DNA from: a virus
Direction: 5' to 3' (one strand)
Virus record (IMG/VR): IMGVR_UViG_3300044796_000664
Coordinates: 1 to 60,293 of that record
Length of the DNA: 60,293 nucleotides
Every line of letters starts with the position of its first letter. Within the stretch, counting starts at the first letter, position 1. Under the pieces are notes generated by a model, which worked only from the letters and a program-made list of their open reading frames with translations, had not been told where the DNA came from and made no database searches. Shown piece after piece: positions 15,861 through 25,085 of the stretch. The position numbers and the translations under genes were made by a program.

Positions 15861-18800
15861 CAGGCCCTCGCGATGATCTGCAGACACGCCCCGGCGCCGG
15901 GCTGGCTGGTGAATGAGCCGCCGGCGCCACCGCCGCCTGGGGACAGGCCGGGCTGGCTGTCGGTCGTCTGATCGACATAGGTCCCGGTGATGTCCGCCGC
16001 GCCGCCGCCATCCCAGGAGTCGACCAGGCCGCCCGCATGACCGGTGTAGGCGTGGGTCGCGCTCGCGCCGGTCGCGGTGGTGATGGTCGCCGACCCGCCT
16101 GGGGTCCCAGGGCCGCCGCTGGGCGCGTTGACCCCGCTGTTGGCGCTGATCGACAGGCCGGTCGCCGTCGCCGTCGCGGCTGAGCCGGTCGACCCCGGCA
16201 GGGTGTAGGTGATGGTCAGGCCAGGGCTGGCCGGGAAGCCCAGCACCACCGCCGCGCCCGCCGCCGAACCGCCATAGTCGGTGTAGGTCCAGCCGTCCTT
16301 CACGTCGCCGGTGACATAGCCCGACCCGGCCCCGCCGATCCCCGTCAAGACGATGTCGACGTGCGTATACGAACCCGCCGGCAGCACGAAGGTCTTGCCC
16401 GATCCGGACACCGAGTCATTGAGCAAGGTCGTCCCGGGACCACTGCCGCCGCTGCCGCCGCTGATGGTCCCCACCGTGATCGCGCTGGCGATGATCTCGC
16501 GGAAGGTGGGGACGCCGTTGACCAGATAGAGCACCGACACGTCGTAGGTCTGGCCGGACTGGACGGAGGTGATCTCCTTGCGGGTCGTGGTCGGGTTGCC
16601 CATTCCGCCGCTGGCCCAGATGCTGGTCCCCGTCACGCGATAGTCGAAGTCGATCGCCGTGGCGCTCGGATTGTCGCTGGCGCCGGTGATGACGATGGCG
16701 GGGATGGACTGGCCGGCGTTGCTCAGCACCGTCCCGACCGCCGTCCAGGCCGCGCTCGAAGGGGCCGCCGAGCCGATCTGGGTGGGGGTGATCGAGTAGA
16801 CCAGGCAGTCCGACAGGTCGACGATGCCCAGGCCCCAGAGATTGAAGCTCTGGAATTTGACGTAGACGACCTGGCCCGCGTTGGTGGCGAAGTAGGGGAA
16901 GTCGAAGATGGCGTCGTCCAACCGCACGAACAGCGCGCCGGCCGAGTGGGCGGCGACGCCGCTGTTGAGATATCCCCGCCGGATGCTGGTCCCCAGGCTA
17001 TAGCGGTTCGGGTTGGTCAGGGTGGCGGCCGTGAAACAGATCAGCTCGTCGTCGATCAGGCACAGTGTCCCGCCCGCGTCGGCGTCCGACGTGGAGCCCG
17101 CCGTCAGCTCGCCGCCAGATGCGCCCAGGTCCACCGCCAGGGTGTTCGTCGTGTCCGGGTCCGCGTGGCTGGCGAAGGAGGCCGTGGCGTAGCCGTAGCG
17201 CGCCGGCGCGTCGATCGTCCCGATCTGCTGATAGTTCGTCCCGTCCGTCGAGACCCAGACGTGAGCGCCGCCCCAGTTGGGGCCGCCCGCCACCGCCGCC
17301 CAGACCTGGCCGCCCGCAGCCAGCACCGATGGCGGGTTGAACAGGTAGGGCCCGGCGATCTCGGCGGCCGTGGCCGCGTGGGGCCGGCCGGGCAGGCCCT
17401 GATAGAGCTGTTGTTGCGAGACGTAGATCGCGTTCGACCCGTCGCCCGTCCAGACAAAATTGCCCGAAGCATCGAGAACGCTGATCGCCACAACCTCCGG
17501 GGCCGCGCTGGGAATGTTGATCGTCAGGCTCAACACCCAGATGCCGGCGACCAGGCTGGCGCTGACGCTCGCGGCAGTGACGGTCGCCGCGCCAATGACG
17601 ATCGGCCCAACGGTGATGATTCCGGCGTTCACATCGGCTTCGAAATAAGCCCCGTTAGCATGGGGGGCATCCATGACGCGAAACTCGACGAGCTTGTGCG
17701 CGCCCTGTTGGACGCAGGCCGTGTAGGTATAGTTGAGACCGGCGAAGGTATTGGTGAAGGTCTGGTAGACGGTGTGTTCGCCATTCACCGCGGTCGGAAC
17801 AATCGTAGCGGCCGTGGTCAATCCGTATTGGTCGGTGTGACTCGCGCCCGTGACGGTGGCATTGACCTTGGCCCATGCCGCGTTGGATGCGTCGCCTGAA
17901 TAGAGCAGCAGGTTCGCTTCCACCCCGCCCGGATCAACGCCCTGGTTGACGGCGTAACCGACGCCGGCCTGCATGGTGTAGAGCGGGGTCGCGGCGATGC
18001 CGATGGGGGCGTCTTCCGCCGTGACCTGAAGGCCGCCGGTCTCGTCCTCGTCGATCTGGATGATCCGCACCGGATAGGCGCTCAGCCCCAGGCCGGCATC
18101 CGTGATCTGCACGATGTCGCCGGGCTCCAGCAGGGCGAACGGCCAGGCCAGGGTGAACTTGTACTGGCCCCGGACGTAGAGCGTCCGCTGCAGGAAGAGC
18201 TGCGCCGAGATCGCCGCGACCGCGGAGGCGCAGATGCAATGCACCGTGTCCGGGTCTTTGCGCCGCATGCCGTACTGAGCGACGTTGGCGGCGTCGGAGG
18301 CCAGGGCGATGGCCATGTTGTACTGGTTGGAGCGGTCCAGATATTCGAGCTGGATCACGTTGTAGGCGTCGGACTGGTCCATGACGTCGACCAGGATCGG
18401 GGGACTGTCCTTCTCCACCACGAAGTGATCGTCCGTGAGCGAATAGACCGGGGTGACGTTGGGCGTGTAGGTCTTGCCGTTCCCCGTCAGGGCGGTGTCG
18501 CCATAGGCGATGAACTTCAGCACCCCTTCTGACCAGACGCAGGTGGAGTTGGTCGCCTTGAGCAGTTCGTTCAGGAAGTCCGAGGCGCTGCGCTGGGAAT
18601 CGATCACCGGCGAGACCAAGAGGCCCGCCGCGAGGCAGTAGTTCTGGTACTGCGTGAGCGAGCCCAGCAGGCCCGTGCCCCACGACGGGACGCCGTAGCG
18701 GGCGTTGGTGAAGAAGTCCGTCACCACCAGCGACGGGTCGGCGTCCGGCGTACCCCCCACCCCGAAACTGGCGGTGCGCACCACCTCGAAGCTGTGGTTT

Positions 18801-19234
18801 GGCGTGCCGGCCCCGGAATCGAGCGGGTAGTTCGAGGCGTAGACGATGGCCAGGCCCGAATAGCCGAGAGCGTGATCGGGATGGCTGCTGGTCAGATAGG
18901 ACCAGACCGACTGCCCCACCGCGCCCGTCGCCAGGGTCAGTCCGGAGCTCGCCAGGCTCTCGGTCTTGCTGTCGACCCAGACCTGCGAGATCGAGTCGAT
19001 CGGCCCCTCGCAGATCGCCAGGACCAGCGTCGCCGAATAGCTGTAGCCGGTGATGGTCGAACCGCCCTTGGCCGCCGCCTTCTGCGCCTTGGAGCCGAAG
19101 TCCAGATAGTCGACCAGGTTGCACTTGCAGCGGAACGTGCCCCAGCCGACCGGGACGTTGACCCCAAGCGAGGACGTCTGGACCTGGATCCCGGCGTAGC
19201 GGGTGATGACGTTCCCGGCCGATCTACCGCCCAT
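15860..19234 (-). CDS. Central tail / host-specificity protein (RcGTA gp15 or J type)
   Basis: 1124 residues. The first 420 residues carry the baseplate-hub features of phage tail protein J/gp15 (GTFRCKCNLVDYLDF, then NVIQLEYLDRSNQYN and ALLEPGDIVQITD). From about residue 430 an inserted carbohydrate-binding-like beta domain begins with LLLYSGDASNAAW, a type often found in tail proteins. The C-terminal 200 residues are very Gly/Ser/Thr-rich (GGSGGSGPG, GGGGAGG), like a fibre tip. Last large gene of the RcGTA-like order. Confidence 0.85.
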   Translation of the reverse strand: MGGRSAGNVITRYAGIQVQTSSLGVNVPVGWGTFRCKCNLVDYLDFGSKAQKAAAKGGSTITGYSYSATLVLAICEGPIDSISQVWVDSKTESLASSGLTLATGAVGQSVWSYLTSSHPDHALGYSGLAIVYASNYPLDSGAGTPNHSFEVVRTASFGVGGTPDADPSLVVTDFFTNARYGVPSWGTGLLGSLTQYQNYCLAAGLLVSPVIDSQRSASDFLNELLKATNSTCVWSEGVLKFIAYGDTALTGNGKTYTPNVTPVYSLTDDHFVVEKDSPPILVDVMDQSDAYNVIQLEYLDRSNQYNMAIALASDAANVAQYGMRRKDPDTVHCICASAVAAISAQLFLQRTLYVRGQYKFTLAWPFALLEPGDIVQITDAGLGLSAYPVRIIQIDEDETGGLQVTAEDAPIGIAATPLYTMQAGVGYAVNQGVDPGGVEANLLLYSGDASNAAWAKVNATVTGASHTDQYGLTTAATIVPTAVNGEHTVYQTFTNTFAGLNYTYTACVQQGAHKLVEFRVMDAPHANGAYFEADVNAGIITVGPIVIGAATVTAASVSASLVAGIWVLSLTINIPSAAPEVVAISVLDASGNFVWTGDGSNAIYVSQQQLYQGLPGRPHAATAAEIAGPYLFNPPSVLAAGGQVWAAVAGGPNWGGAHVWVSTDGTNYQQIGTIDAPARYGYATASFASHADPDTTNTLAVDLGASGGELTAGSTSDADAGGTLCLIDDELICFTAATLTNPNRYSLGTSIRRGYLNSGVAAHSAGALFVRLDDAIFDFPYFATNAGQVVYVKFQSFNLWGLGIVDLSDCLVYSITPTQIGSAAPSSAAWTAVGTVLSNAGQSIPAIVITGASDNPSATAIDFDYRVTGTSIWASGGMGNPTTTRKEITSVQSGQTYDVSVLYLVNGVPTFREIIASAITVGTISGGSGGSGPGTTLLNDSVSGSGKTFVLPAGSYTHVDIVLTGIGGAGSGYVTGDVKDGWTYTDYGGSAAGAAVVLGFPASPGLTITYTLPGSTGSAATATATGLSISANSGVNAPSGGPGTPGGSATITTATGASATHAYTGHAGGLVDSWDGGGAADITGTYVDQTTDSQPGLSPGGGGAGGSFTSQPGAGACLQIIARA

Positions 19235-19676
19235 CGCGCTTCCTCCAGAACGAGAAGAAGCGCCGCGGCCGATCGATCAGCTGGGCGTCACGGTCCAGGT
19301 CGCCGAGGGTCACGCATCCGTCCTGCCGCACCGCATGCACCACCACGCCAGGCTCGACGAGGATGGCGCCGTGAGAGAAGGCCCGGCCGAACTTGAACAG
19401 GATCAGATCGCCTGGCTGGACTTCCTCGGCGGTGATCTCGGCCGCCAGGCGCAGCACGATGCCGGCATAGCGCTCCTCCTCGCGGTGGAGGTGCCAGTCG
19501 GAGGGATAGTCGCCGGTGTCGAACTTCTCAATCAGACCCACCGAAGACCAGACGCCGATCGGCAGCTGCGCGCAGTCGACGCCGACGCCCTTGATGCAGG
19601 CGCGGTGGTGGTAGGGCGTGCCGAGCCAGGCTCGGGCCTCAGCGATCACCAGGGCGCGCTCTTCGGTCTCGCTCAT
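19224..19676 (-). CDS. NlpC/P60 tail peptidase (RcGTA gp14 type)
   Basis: 150 residues from the ATG at 19676 (TGATG junction). The NlpC/P60 core shows GVDCAQL with the catalytic Cys, PGDLILFKFGRAFSHGAIL with the catalytic His, and VVVHAV downstream. Tail-associated members cut peptidoglycan peptides during DNA entry. It overlaps the central tail protein gene by eleven bases and follows the DUF2163 gene, the same order as in gene transfer agents. Confidence 0.88.
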   Translation of the reverse strand: MSETEERALVIAEARAWLGTPYHHRACIKGVGVDCAQLPIGVWSSVGLIEKFDTGDYPSDWHLHREEERYAGIVLRLAAEITAEEVQPGDLILFKFGRAFSHGAILVEPGVVVHAVRQDGCVTLGDLDRDAQLIDRPRRFFSFWRKRDGR

Positions 19677-20563
19677 CAGCCGACAGCCCCCGTGATGGCC
19701 GGCGGCGTGAACGGCTGGCCGCGGAAGTGGATCAGGTTCGATTGCGCCAGGCAGTCGGCCATGGTGAGCAGGCACCCCCGCACGGCGTGGAAGCTGTCGC
19801 CGTTGGCCGGCGCGAAGGGCAGCGGGAAGGCCACGGTGATCGCGCCGGAGGCGTTGAGATAGCTCGCCACCGCCCGGCTGAGACCTGAGTTGTTCCCGGA
19901 GGTGAAGGTGATCGTGCCCTTGTCGAAATAGTGGTCGGCGTTGGTCAGGCTGGTGTGGAAGCCCAGCGTGGTCGCGCCGGCCGAGACCGTGCCCGAGACG
20001 TTGCTGGGCGAGAGGCCGCAGGCGCCGTCATAGTGGCTGTTGAGGCAGCCGGCCTGGAACACGTCCGGCCCCATGTTCACGTTCAGCAGCACCGTCCAGG
20101 CGCTCACGGTCATGGTGAAGCCGGAGCGTGACACGTCCTTGAGCGAGGTCACCCGGCCAGAGAAGGCGATCACCGCCCCGACAATGGTGTAGGGCAGCGC
20201 CCAGCTCGCCAGGAAGGCGCGGTAGAGCTTGACGGTGGCCCCATCGAACCCACGCCCCTGAGCGAACGGGATCAGCGCCGCGCCGTTGATCAGATCGGCG
20301 CTGTTCGCCGCGATGCGGACATCGAGCGTCGCGACTTCGACGCCGAGCTTGGTGCTGATCTTGCCGCGCTCGATGCCGGGCCCGGCCAGATAGGTGTTCC
20401 CGTTGAACGTCAGCGGGGCGCTCATGCCCGCGCCGTGCCAGCGCACCACCGTGCCGCCGTTGAGCGTGATCTCCCACAGATCGGCCATCTGGAAGTCCGC
20501 GCCGCCGTTGAGCAGGGCGAGCGTCGCGCCGGGCGTGCCGTTGTCGATCGGCGTCTTGCTCAT
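19676..20563 (-). CDS. DUF2163-type distal tail protein (RcGTA gp13 type)
   Basis: 295 residues from the ATG at 20563 (ATGA overlap with the preceding gene). Features: ADLWEITLNGG near the start, RVTSLKDVSRSGFTMTV in the middle, a conserved Cys-containing stretch (FQAGCLNSHYDGACGLS) and a second near the end (GCLLTMADC). In RcGTA this protein is part of the baseplate hub below the DUF2460 protein. Confidence 0.85.
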   Translation of the reverse strand: MSKTPIDNGTPGATLALLNGGADFQMADLWEITLNGGTVVRWHGAGMSAPLTFNGNTYLAGPGIERGKISTKLGVEVATLDVRIAANSADLINGAALIPFAQGRGFDGATVKLYRAFLASWALPYTIVGAVIAFSGRVTSLKDVSRSGFTMTVSAWTVLLNVNMGPDVFQAGCLNSHYDGACGLSPSNVSGTVSAGATTLGFHTSLTNADHYFDKGTITFTSGNNSGLSRAVASYLNASGAITVAFPLPFAPANGDSFHAVRGCLLTMADCLAQSNLIHFRGQPFTPPAITGAVG

Positions 20564-21225
20564 GGACGGATGCTCGTGAACTTGAGCGACTTGCCCGACC
20601 ACAACAGCTGCACGATCTGATCGAAGGTCAGGTCGTCCTGCAGGAAGCGGCAGCCGAAGTAGAAATAGCCGTACCAGGTCAGCGCATGGCCGCTGGTGGG
20701 CGCGGTGGTGAAGGTCAGCAGGCCGTTGGGCGCGATGGTGTATGCCCCGGCCGCCCCGCCGTTGTCCCGGATCGTCGGGCTATAGACGTCGTACACCGGC
20801 TCGGAGAAGCTGTTCATCTGGCGAGCAAGCTGGAAGGTCTTGGTCGAGCCGTCGCCGGTTCCAAAGCTGGCCGGCGCCGAGGAGAGCACCTGGCAGTCGG
20901 ATGGATCGACGAACAGGAAGGGCGCGAACTGGCCCTGCAGGACGTTGAAGAACTCCCACATGGTGGCGAGTTCGGCGGTCGTGGGCTGGTGGCGGATCAC
21001 CGCGTACTTGAGCTCGAACTGCCACAGGGGCGACGGCCAATAGGCGGTGCGCCGCTCGCGGCCCGAGGCCATGCGCTTGACCTCCGTCGACCACAGCGGG
21101 GCCTTGCTGACCTCCGGCGTCTGCCCCGGCAGGAAGGGCAACACCGGCAGGCCTTGCGTGCCGCTCCAGATGCCCGAGGGCAGCGACGAGAGGGCCGCAG
21201 GCGGGACGTAGGGGGTGATCGCCAA
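20560..21225 (-). CDS. DUF2460-type distal tail protein (RcGTA gp12 type)
   Basis: 221 residues. Markers: WSTEVKRMASGRERRTAYW, KYAVIRHQPTTAEL, GQFAPFLFVDPSD and a C-terminal FLQDDLTFDQIVQLLWSGKS, typical of this family, which forms the distal tail ring. It starts the block of four tightly coupled tail genes after the tape measure gene, interrupted only by the plus-strand gene at 21291. Confidence 0.87.
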   Translation of the reverse strand: MAITPYVPPAALSSLPSGIWSGTQGLPVLPFLPGQTPEVSKAPLWSTEVKRMASGRERRTAYWPSPLWQFELKYAVIRHQPTTAELATMWEFFNVLQGQFAPFLFVDPSDCQVLSSAPASFGTGDGSTKTFQLARQMNSFSEPVYDVYSPTIRDNGGAAGAYTIAPNGLLTFTTAPTSGHALTWYGYFYFGCRFLQDDLTFDQIVQLLWSGKSLKFTSIRP

Positions 21226-21290
21226 GGCTCGCTCCCTTCACATTGCCGGGCTGTGGGCGCATCTTCCGTTCTCTCAACCGGAGGATAGCG

Positions 21291-21668
21291 ATGCGGGTAC
21301 TGATCGGATGCGTGTTGGCGCTGGCGATGGCGACGGGGGCGATCGCCAAGACCGTGACCGCCGATGATGTCGCTCAGTTCAAGGTTGGCGTCGCCACGCC
21401 GGATGATGTGATCAGCAAACTCGGCAAACCGATGTCGATGACAACGATGTCAAATGGATATGAATCGGTGGCCTATACTTCAATACACGCGAGGCCCAAG
21501 ATGACGAGCTTCATTCCCGTCGTCGGACTGTTCGCCGGCGGCGCCACCGGCGAGACCAGTGTCGTGGTCTTCGTCTTTGGCCCCGATCATCTGCTCATGA
21601 ACGCCACCACCAACAGCACGAACGTCGACTGTTCGACGCATTTCGTCGCGGTCAGCTGCGGTCACTAG
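21291..21668 (+). CDS. Exported SmpA/BamE-like small protein, moron gene
   Basis: 125 residues from the ATG at 21291, preceded by GGAGGATAGCG. A signal peptide (MRVLIGCVLALAMATGAIA) is followed by VTADDVAQFKVGVATPDDVISKLGKP, the helix-turn motif typical of SmpA/OmlA-like folds, and then beta strands. It is the only plus-strand gene within the tail block and is convergent with the tape measure gene, so it must have its own promoter. A lysogen-expressed envelope protein (host protection or fitness) is likely by position. Confidence 0.7.
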   Translation: MRVLIGCVLALAMATGAIAKTVTADDVAQFKVGVATPDDVISKLGKPMSMTTMSNGYESVAYTSIHARPKMTSFIPVVGLFAGGATGETSVVVFVFGPDHLLMNATTNSTNVDCSTHFVAVSCGH

Positions 21669-21694
21669 GCGTTGGCGATCGACAAGGCGGCTTC

Positions 21695-24388
21695 TCAGCC
21701 CGCCCTGAACGGGCTGGCTTCATTCGAGCGCCAGCCGCCCCGCGCCGCCGCATGAACGGCGTTCGCCACATGGGTGGCGTGGTCCTTCAACGCCTTCCTG
21801 AACTCGGCGGGCGACATTCCAGAGGGCCCTCCATGGACGTTGAAGTCGCCGAAGTTGAAGACGTGGCCACCGCCGCCGCCGGAGCCGAAGCCACCTCCCC
21901 GAGCAGCGAGAGCCATCAGATCCCGATTATCGCCGGCGGGGATGACCCGCTCGCCCGCGTGGATCTGGGCGATCATGTCATTGGGGACGTAGTTCGTGCC
22001 GACGTCGAGTGAGGCCAAGGCCCCATAGGCCAGCGCCGCCTCCGACATGGCCGCGCCGAAGGCGGGCGCGCCCAGGTCCAACGGGAAAGGCGCGGCTGCC
22101 ATTGATGCTACCCCTCCAGCGCCGGCAAGCCCCGCCATGGTCGATACCTGGGTGATCGCCAGGGCTTTCTGAGTGGCCGCCGCCGTCGCCGAGGCGGTCG
22201 CGTCGCTCGCCACCTTCTGCGTATTGAACAGCGCATGGATGGAAGCCATCACGGTGTGTTCCATCAGCCATTTCGACACCATCCCCGCGACGGTGTTGAC
22301 GAAGCTGCCGAGCATCTTCTGCCCGATTCCCGCCATGACCTGACCGAAGTTCTTGGCTCCCTCGGCCATCTGAAGCAGTCCCTGGCCGAAGTCCTGCACC
22401 AAGGGCGTGATGGTCTTGTCCCACTGCGCCTTGACCTGCTGAGCGGCCTGCTGTTCGGCGCTGAGGATTTTCTTGTCCGCCGCGGCGTTGGCCGCGACCT
22501 TGGCCGCCTCCATCTGGGCGAAGGCGTCTGTTTCGTCCTTAAGGGCGGCGTTGATTTGGGCGGCCGTGGCCTCTCCGGAACTGATGATCTTTCGATCGGC
22601 CAGGGTCCGGTCGGCATAGATCTGGTCCGCCGCCTCGATGGCGGCCTGGCGCTCCTGTTCGTAGAGCGCCTTCTTCTGGACGAACGCCTGCCGGGCGCTG
22701 ATCACCCCTTCCTTTTCCGCCCGATCGACGGCGGCGACCTGTTCCTCGAGCGAGTCCTGCCTAGCCTTGGCCGCGGTTTCGTCCGCCTTCACCGCGGCAT
22801 CGGACGTGCGCTTGTAGCCGGCAAAGAGGTCGTTGAAGAATGCTTGCGCGGCCCTCCGGCCGTCCGCCAGGAACTTGTCGAAGCCGGCGAGGGCCTTGTC
22901 GCTCCCGCCCAGACTCAGGCCGCCGCCGGCGCCGGAACCAGCGCCTTTCTTGCCCGCATCGGCGCCGGTCGTGCCGGTCCCTTCCTTAGGCAGGGGCGCG
23001 CCCTGAGCTTGGCTCCAGAGCTTCTTTTCCCATGCCAGATAGGCGCTGGCGTCACTGTCGGCCGACAGCCATTCATCCTGGCCCTGCTTCCAGGCCGCCG
23101 CCGCGTCCGCGCCCATCCGCTTGGCGGTGTCCACCACATCGGCCGCGACCCGCTGCGCGCCGGACGTGATGTCGCCCTCGATGGCTCCCCAATTCAGCGT
23201 AAGCGCGTCCCTGGTCACGTCGCCGAAGGTCCTGAAGGCGTCTCCCATCGTCTTGCAGCCGCCGACGACGAGATCGATCAGCGGATCCAGTACGGCATTA
23301 ACCCCCCAGATCGCGCCGTCGATCGTCTTGAACACGAAGTCGACGATCAGCCCGAGGAAGGCGAACAAGTCGGCCAGCGCCTTCACGGCCGTGCCGAGGG
23401 CGTCCATCTGATCCTTGGCCGCGCCGCCCTCCTTGTAGGACTGCACGAAGGCCCCGGTCATGTCGTTGAGGCCAGAGGTGACGTCCTTGAAGGCCGGCGC
23501 CAGGGTGTCCGTCAGGACGTTCCCCAGGCCCATCATGGCGACCTTGTTTTCCTTCTGAGCCTCCGCCAGCGCGATCCCTTTGGACGCGGCCTCCTGGTTG
23601 ACCGCGCCGTACTTTTCGATCTCGTCGTTGGCCTCGGCGATCTGCTCCTTGGTCAGGCCCAGCAGCGGGCCGATTTCCTGGATATTGCGGCCGAACATGG
23701 CCATCGCGGCGGCGATCTTGGCGGGCCCGGCCTCCATGTTCGCCAAGCCCGCAAGGGCCGCACTCAGCAGCTGCGTCTGCGTATAGGCGCCATTGACGTC
23801 GATTCCGGCGGCCTTGAAGGCGTTGGCCGCCTGGGCGCTTCCTTGCTTGGCCGCCGCGAAGCTACGGTCGACCCGCATCATGGCGGTCGATAGCGCATCC
23901 CCAGACACGCCGAACAGGGTGGCCTGGGCGTTCATCTTCTGGACTTCGCCGACGGTCAGCCCGAAGGTCTCGGCGGTCTTGAGCGACTTTTCCGCCGTTT
24001 CGCCCAGTTTGGACGCAAACTCGGCCAGTTCCCTGACCGCGAAGGCCGCGGCAATGGCCTGGCCAAGACCGGCGACGCTCTCGCGCAGGGCGCTGATCTG
24101 CTCGACGTCAGCCTTGAGTCCGGCGAACGGCGAGCTGCCCTTGCTGTCCGCCGCCAGCTTCTTCATCTCGACGTCGAGCGCGGCGATCTGGGCGCGAGCC
24201 TTGACCGTCGCCTCGGCGGCCTTCTGCATTTCCGCGCGCAGTTCGTCGGTCATGCCGCTGGTGCGGGCGGTCTTGGCGAAGCTGTTCAGATCCGCCGTGG
24301 CGGCCTTCAACTCCGACGACAGGACGGCGCGCTTCGACACCAGGTCGGCGACGTCGGCGGTGATGCTGACCGAGATCGAGTTCGCCAT
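21695..24388 (-). CDS. Tail tape measure protein
   Basis: 897 residues. Long Ala/Lys/Glu-rich helical segments at the start (SKRAVLSSELKAATADLNSFAKTA) and near residues 540-660 (coiled coil), a hydrophobic stretch near 345-380 (FLGLIVDFVFKTI), and a Gly-rich end region (GGGFGSGGGGGHVFNFGDF). The size predicts a tail of roughly 130 nm by the usual 0.15 nm per residue rule. AGGAG lies just before the ATG, itself preceded by a strong hairpin and the 5-bp repeat tract. The imperfect palindrome at 21752-21766 lies in its 3' end. Confidence 0.88.
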   Translation of the reverse strand: MANSISVSITADVADLVSKRAVLSSELKAATADLNSFAKTARTSGMTDELRAEMQKAAEATVKARAQIAALDVEMKKLAADSKGSSPFAGLKADVEQISALRESVAGLGQAIAAAFAVRELAEFASKLGETAEKSLKTAETFGLTVGEVQKMNAQATLFGVSGDALSTAMMRVDRSFAAAKQGSAQAANAFKAAGIDVNGAYTQTQLLSAALAGLANMEAGPAKIAAAMAMFGRNIQEIGPLLGLTKEQIAEANDEIEKYGAVNQEAASKGIALAEAQKENKVAMMGLGNVLTDTLAPAFKDVTSGLNDMTGAFVQSYKEGGAAKDQMDALGTAVKALADLFAFLGLIVDFVFKTIDGAIWGVNAVLDPLIDLVVGGCKTMGDAFRTFGDVTRDALTLNWGAIEGDITSGAQRVAADVVDTAKRMGADAAAAWKQGQDEWLSADSDASAYLAWEKKLWSQAQGAPLPKEGTGTTGADAGKKGAGSGAGGGLSLGGSDKALAGFDKFLADGRRAAQAFFNDLFAGYKRTSDAAVKADETAAKARQDSLEEQVAAVDRAEKEGVISARQAFVQKKALYEQERQAAIEAADQIYADRTLADRKIISSGEATAAQINAALKDETDAFAQMEAAKVAANAAADKKILSAEQQAAQQVKAQWDKTITPLVQDFGQGLLQMAEGAKNFGQVMAGIGQKMLGSFVNTVAGMVSKWLMEHTVMASIHALFNTQKVASDATASATAAATQKALAITQVSTMAGLAGAGGVASMAAAPFPLDLGAPAFGAAMSEAALAYGALASLDVGTNYVPNDMIAQIHAGERVIPAGDNRDLMALAARGGGFGSGGGGGHVFNFGDFNVHGGPSGMSPAEFRKALKDHATHVANAVHAAARGGWRSNEASPFRAG

Positions 24389-24406
24389 TCTCGGCTCCTA
24401 AAGTGT

Positions 24407-24432
24407 GAAGGGCGGCCCGAAGACCGCCCTTC
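24407..24432 (-). promoter_or_regulatory. Hairpin just upstream of the tape measure gene
   Basis: Perfect nine-base stem GAAGGGCGG / CCGCCCTTC with an eight-base loop. On the minus strand it is followed by CACACTTT and the AGGAG ribosome site, without a real U-tract. It may attenuate transcription or limit translation, since tape measure protein is needed in few copies. Confidence 0.6.
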
Positions 24433-24446
24433 TTCAGCCTAGCGCT

Positions 24447-24574
24447 GCCGCGCCACGCCTCGCCGCGCCGTGCCATGACGAGCCATGGCCTGCCATGCGT
24501 TGCCTTGCCTGCCGCACCTGGCCTGGCCTCGCGCCGCCGTGCCAAGCCATGCCTTGTCTTGCCTCGCCTGCCAT
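24447..24574. repeat. Degenerate 5-bp tandem repeat tract (GCCNN)
   Basis: About 25 units of the form GCCNN on the plus strand (GCCgc GCCac GCCtc GCCgc), with a few single-base substitutions and occasional 4-base units. Read on the minus strand it is also an open frame from an ATG at 24574 to a TGA at 24434 (46 codons), with no strong ribosome site. It sits between a tail-region gene and the tape measure gene. Confidence 0.8.
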
Positions 24575-24602
24575 GTTTTTCCCGGTTGAGGACGGGAAGA
24601 GC

Positions 24603-25085
24603 CTAGTCGGCGGCCTCAGGAGGGCCTTGGTCGATCATCGAGAAGACGCGACCGAGCTCGACTAGCTCCGCGTGACGTTGCCGCCACGCCTCCAACTCGG
24701 CCCAGGCCCTGGCGATGACCTGGCGCCGAAGTTCAATGCTGCTCATGGCGGTGGCGACCGAGGCGTATCCCCGCTCGCCGCCGCTCTCAACGCTGACATA
24801 GGCCCGGATCGGCTTGGCCGGCTCGACGTTCGAGCGGCTGATGTCGATGGTCAGGCTGCGGACCAGTTCGCGGGCCTGATCCTTGCGGTACTCGCCGGCG
24901 GCGACGGAATCGTCCCATTCGAAGTGACCGTGCAGCGCCGACGCCGCGTTCTTCGCGGACACCACGATCGTCTCGGGCTCCAGCAGCCCGTTGTGCCGCT
25001 TCTCCAGCCGCGCAAGCGCCTCGCCGGCCTTCTGAGCGTCTAGCTCGACCCGCGAGCCGGGACGCCAGCCATATCTCACCGGCAT
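24603..25085 (-). CDS. Conserved phage protein of unknown function
   Basis: 160 residues from the ATG at 25085. It contains HGHFEWDDSVAAGEYRKDQA followed by RELVRSLTIDI, a pattern I know from many siphovirus genomes where the role is not established. It overlaps the preceding gene by ten bases. The C-terminal half is helical and ends acidic. Confidence 0.65.
   Translation of the reverse strand: MPVRYGWRPGSRVELDAQKAGEALARLEKRHNGLLEPETIVVSAKNAASALHGHFEWDDSVAAGEYRKDQARELVRSLTIDISRSNVEPAKPIRAYVSVESGGERGYASVATAMSSIELRRQVIARAWAELEAWRQRHAELVELGRVFSMIDQGPPEAAD

Noticed and set aside
21696-21716. Possible terminator after the SmpA-like gene
   Set aside because: A seven-base stem exists, but it lies in the tape measure coding end and lacks a T-run.
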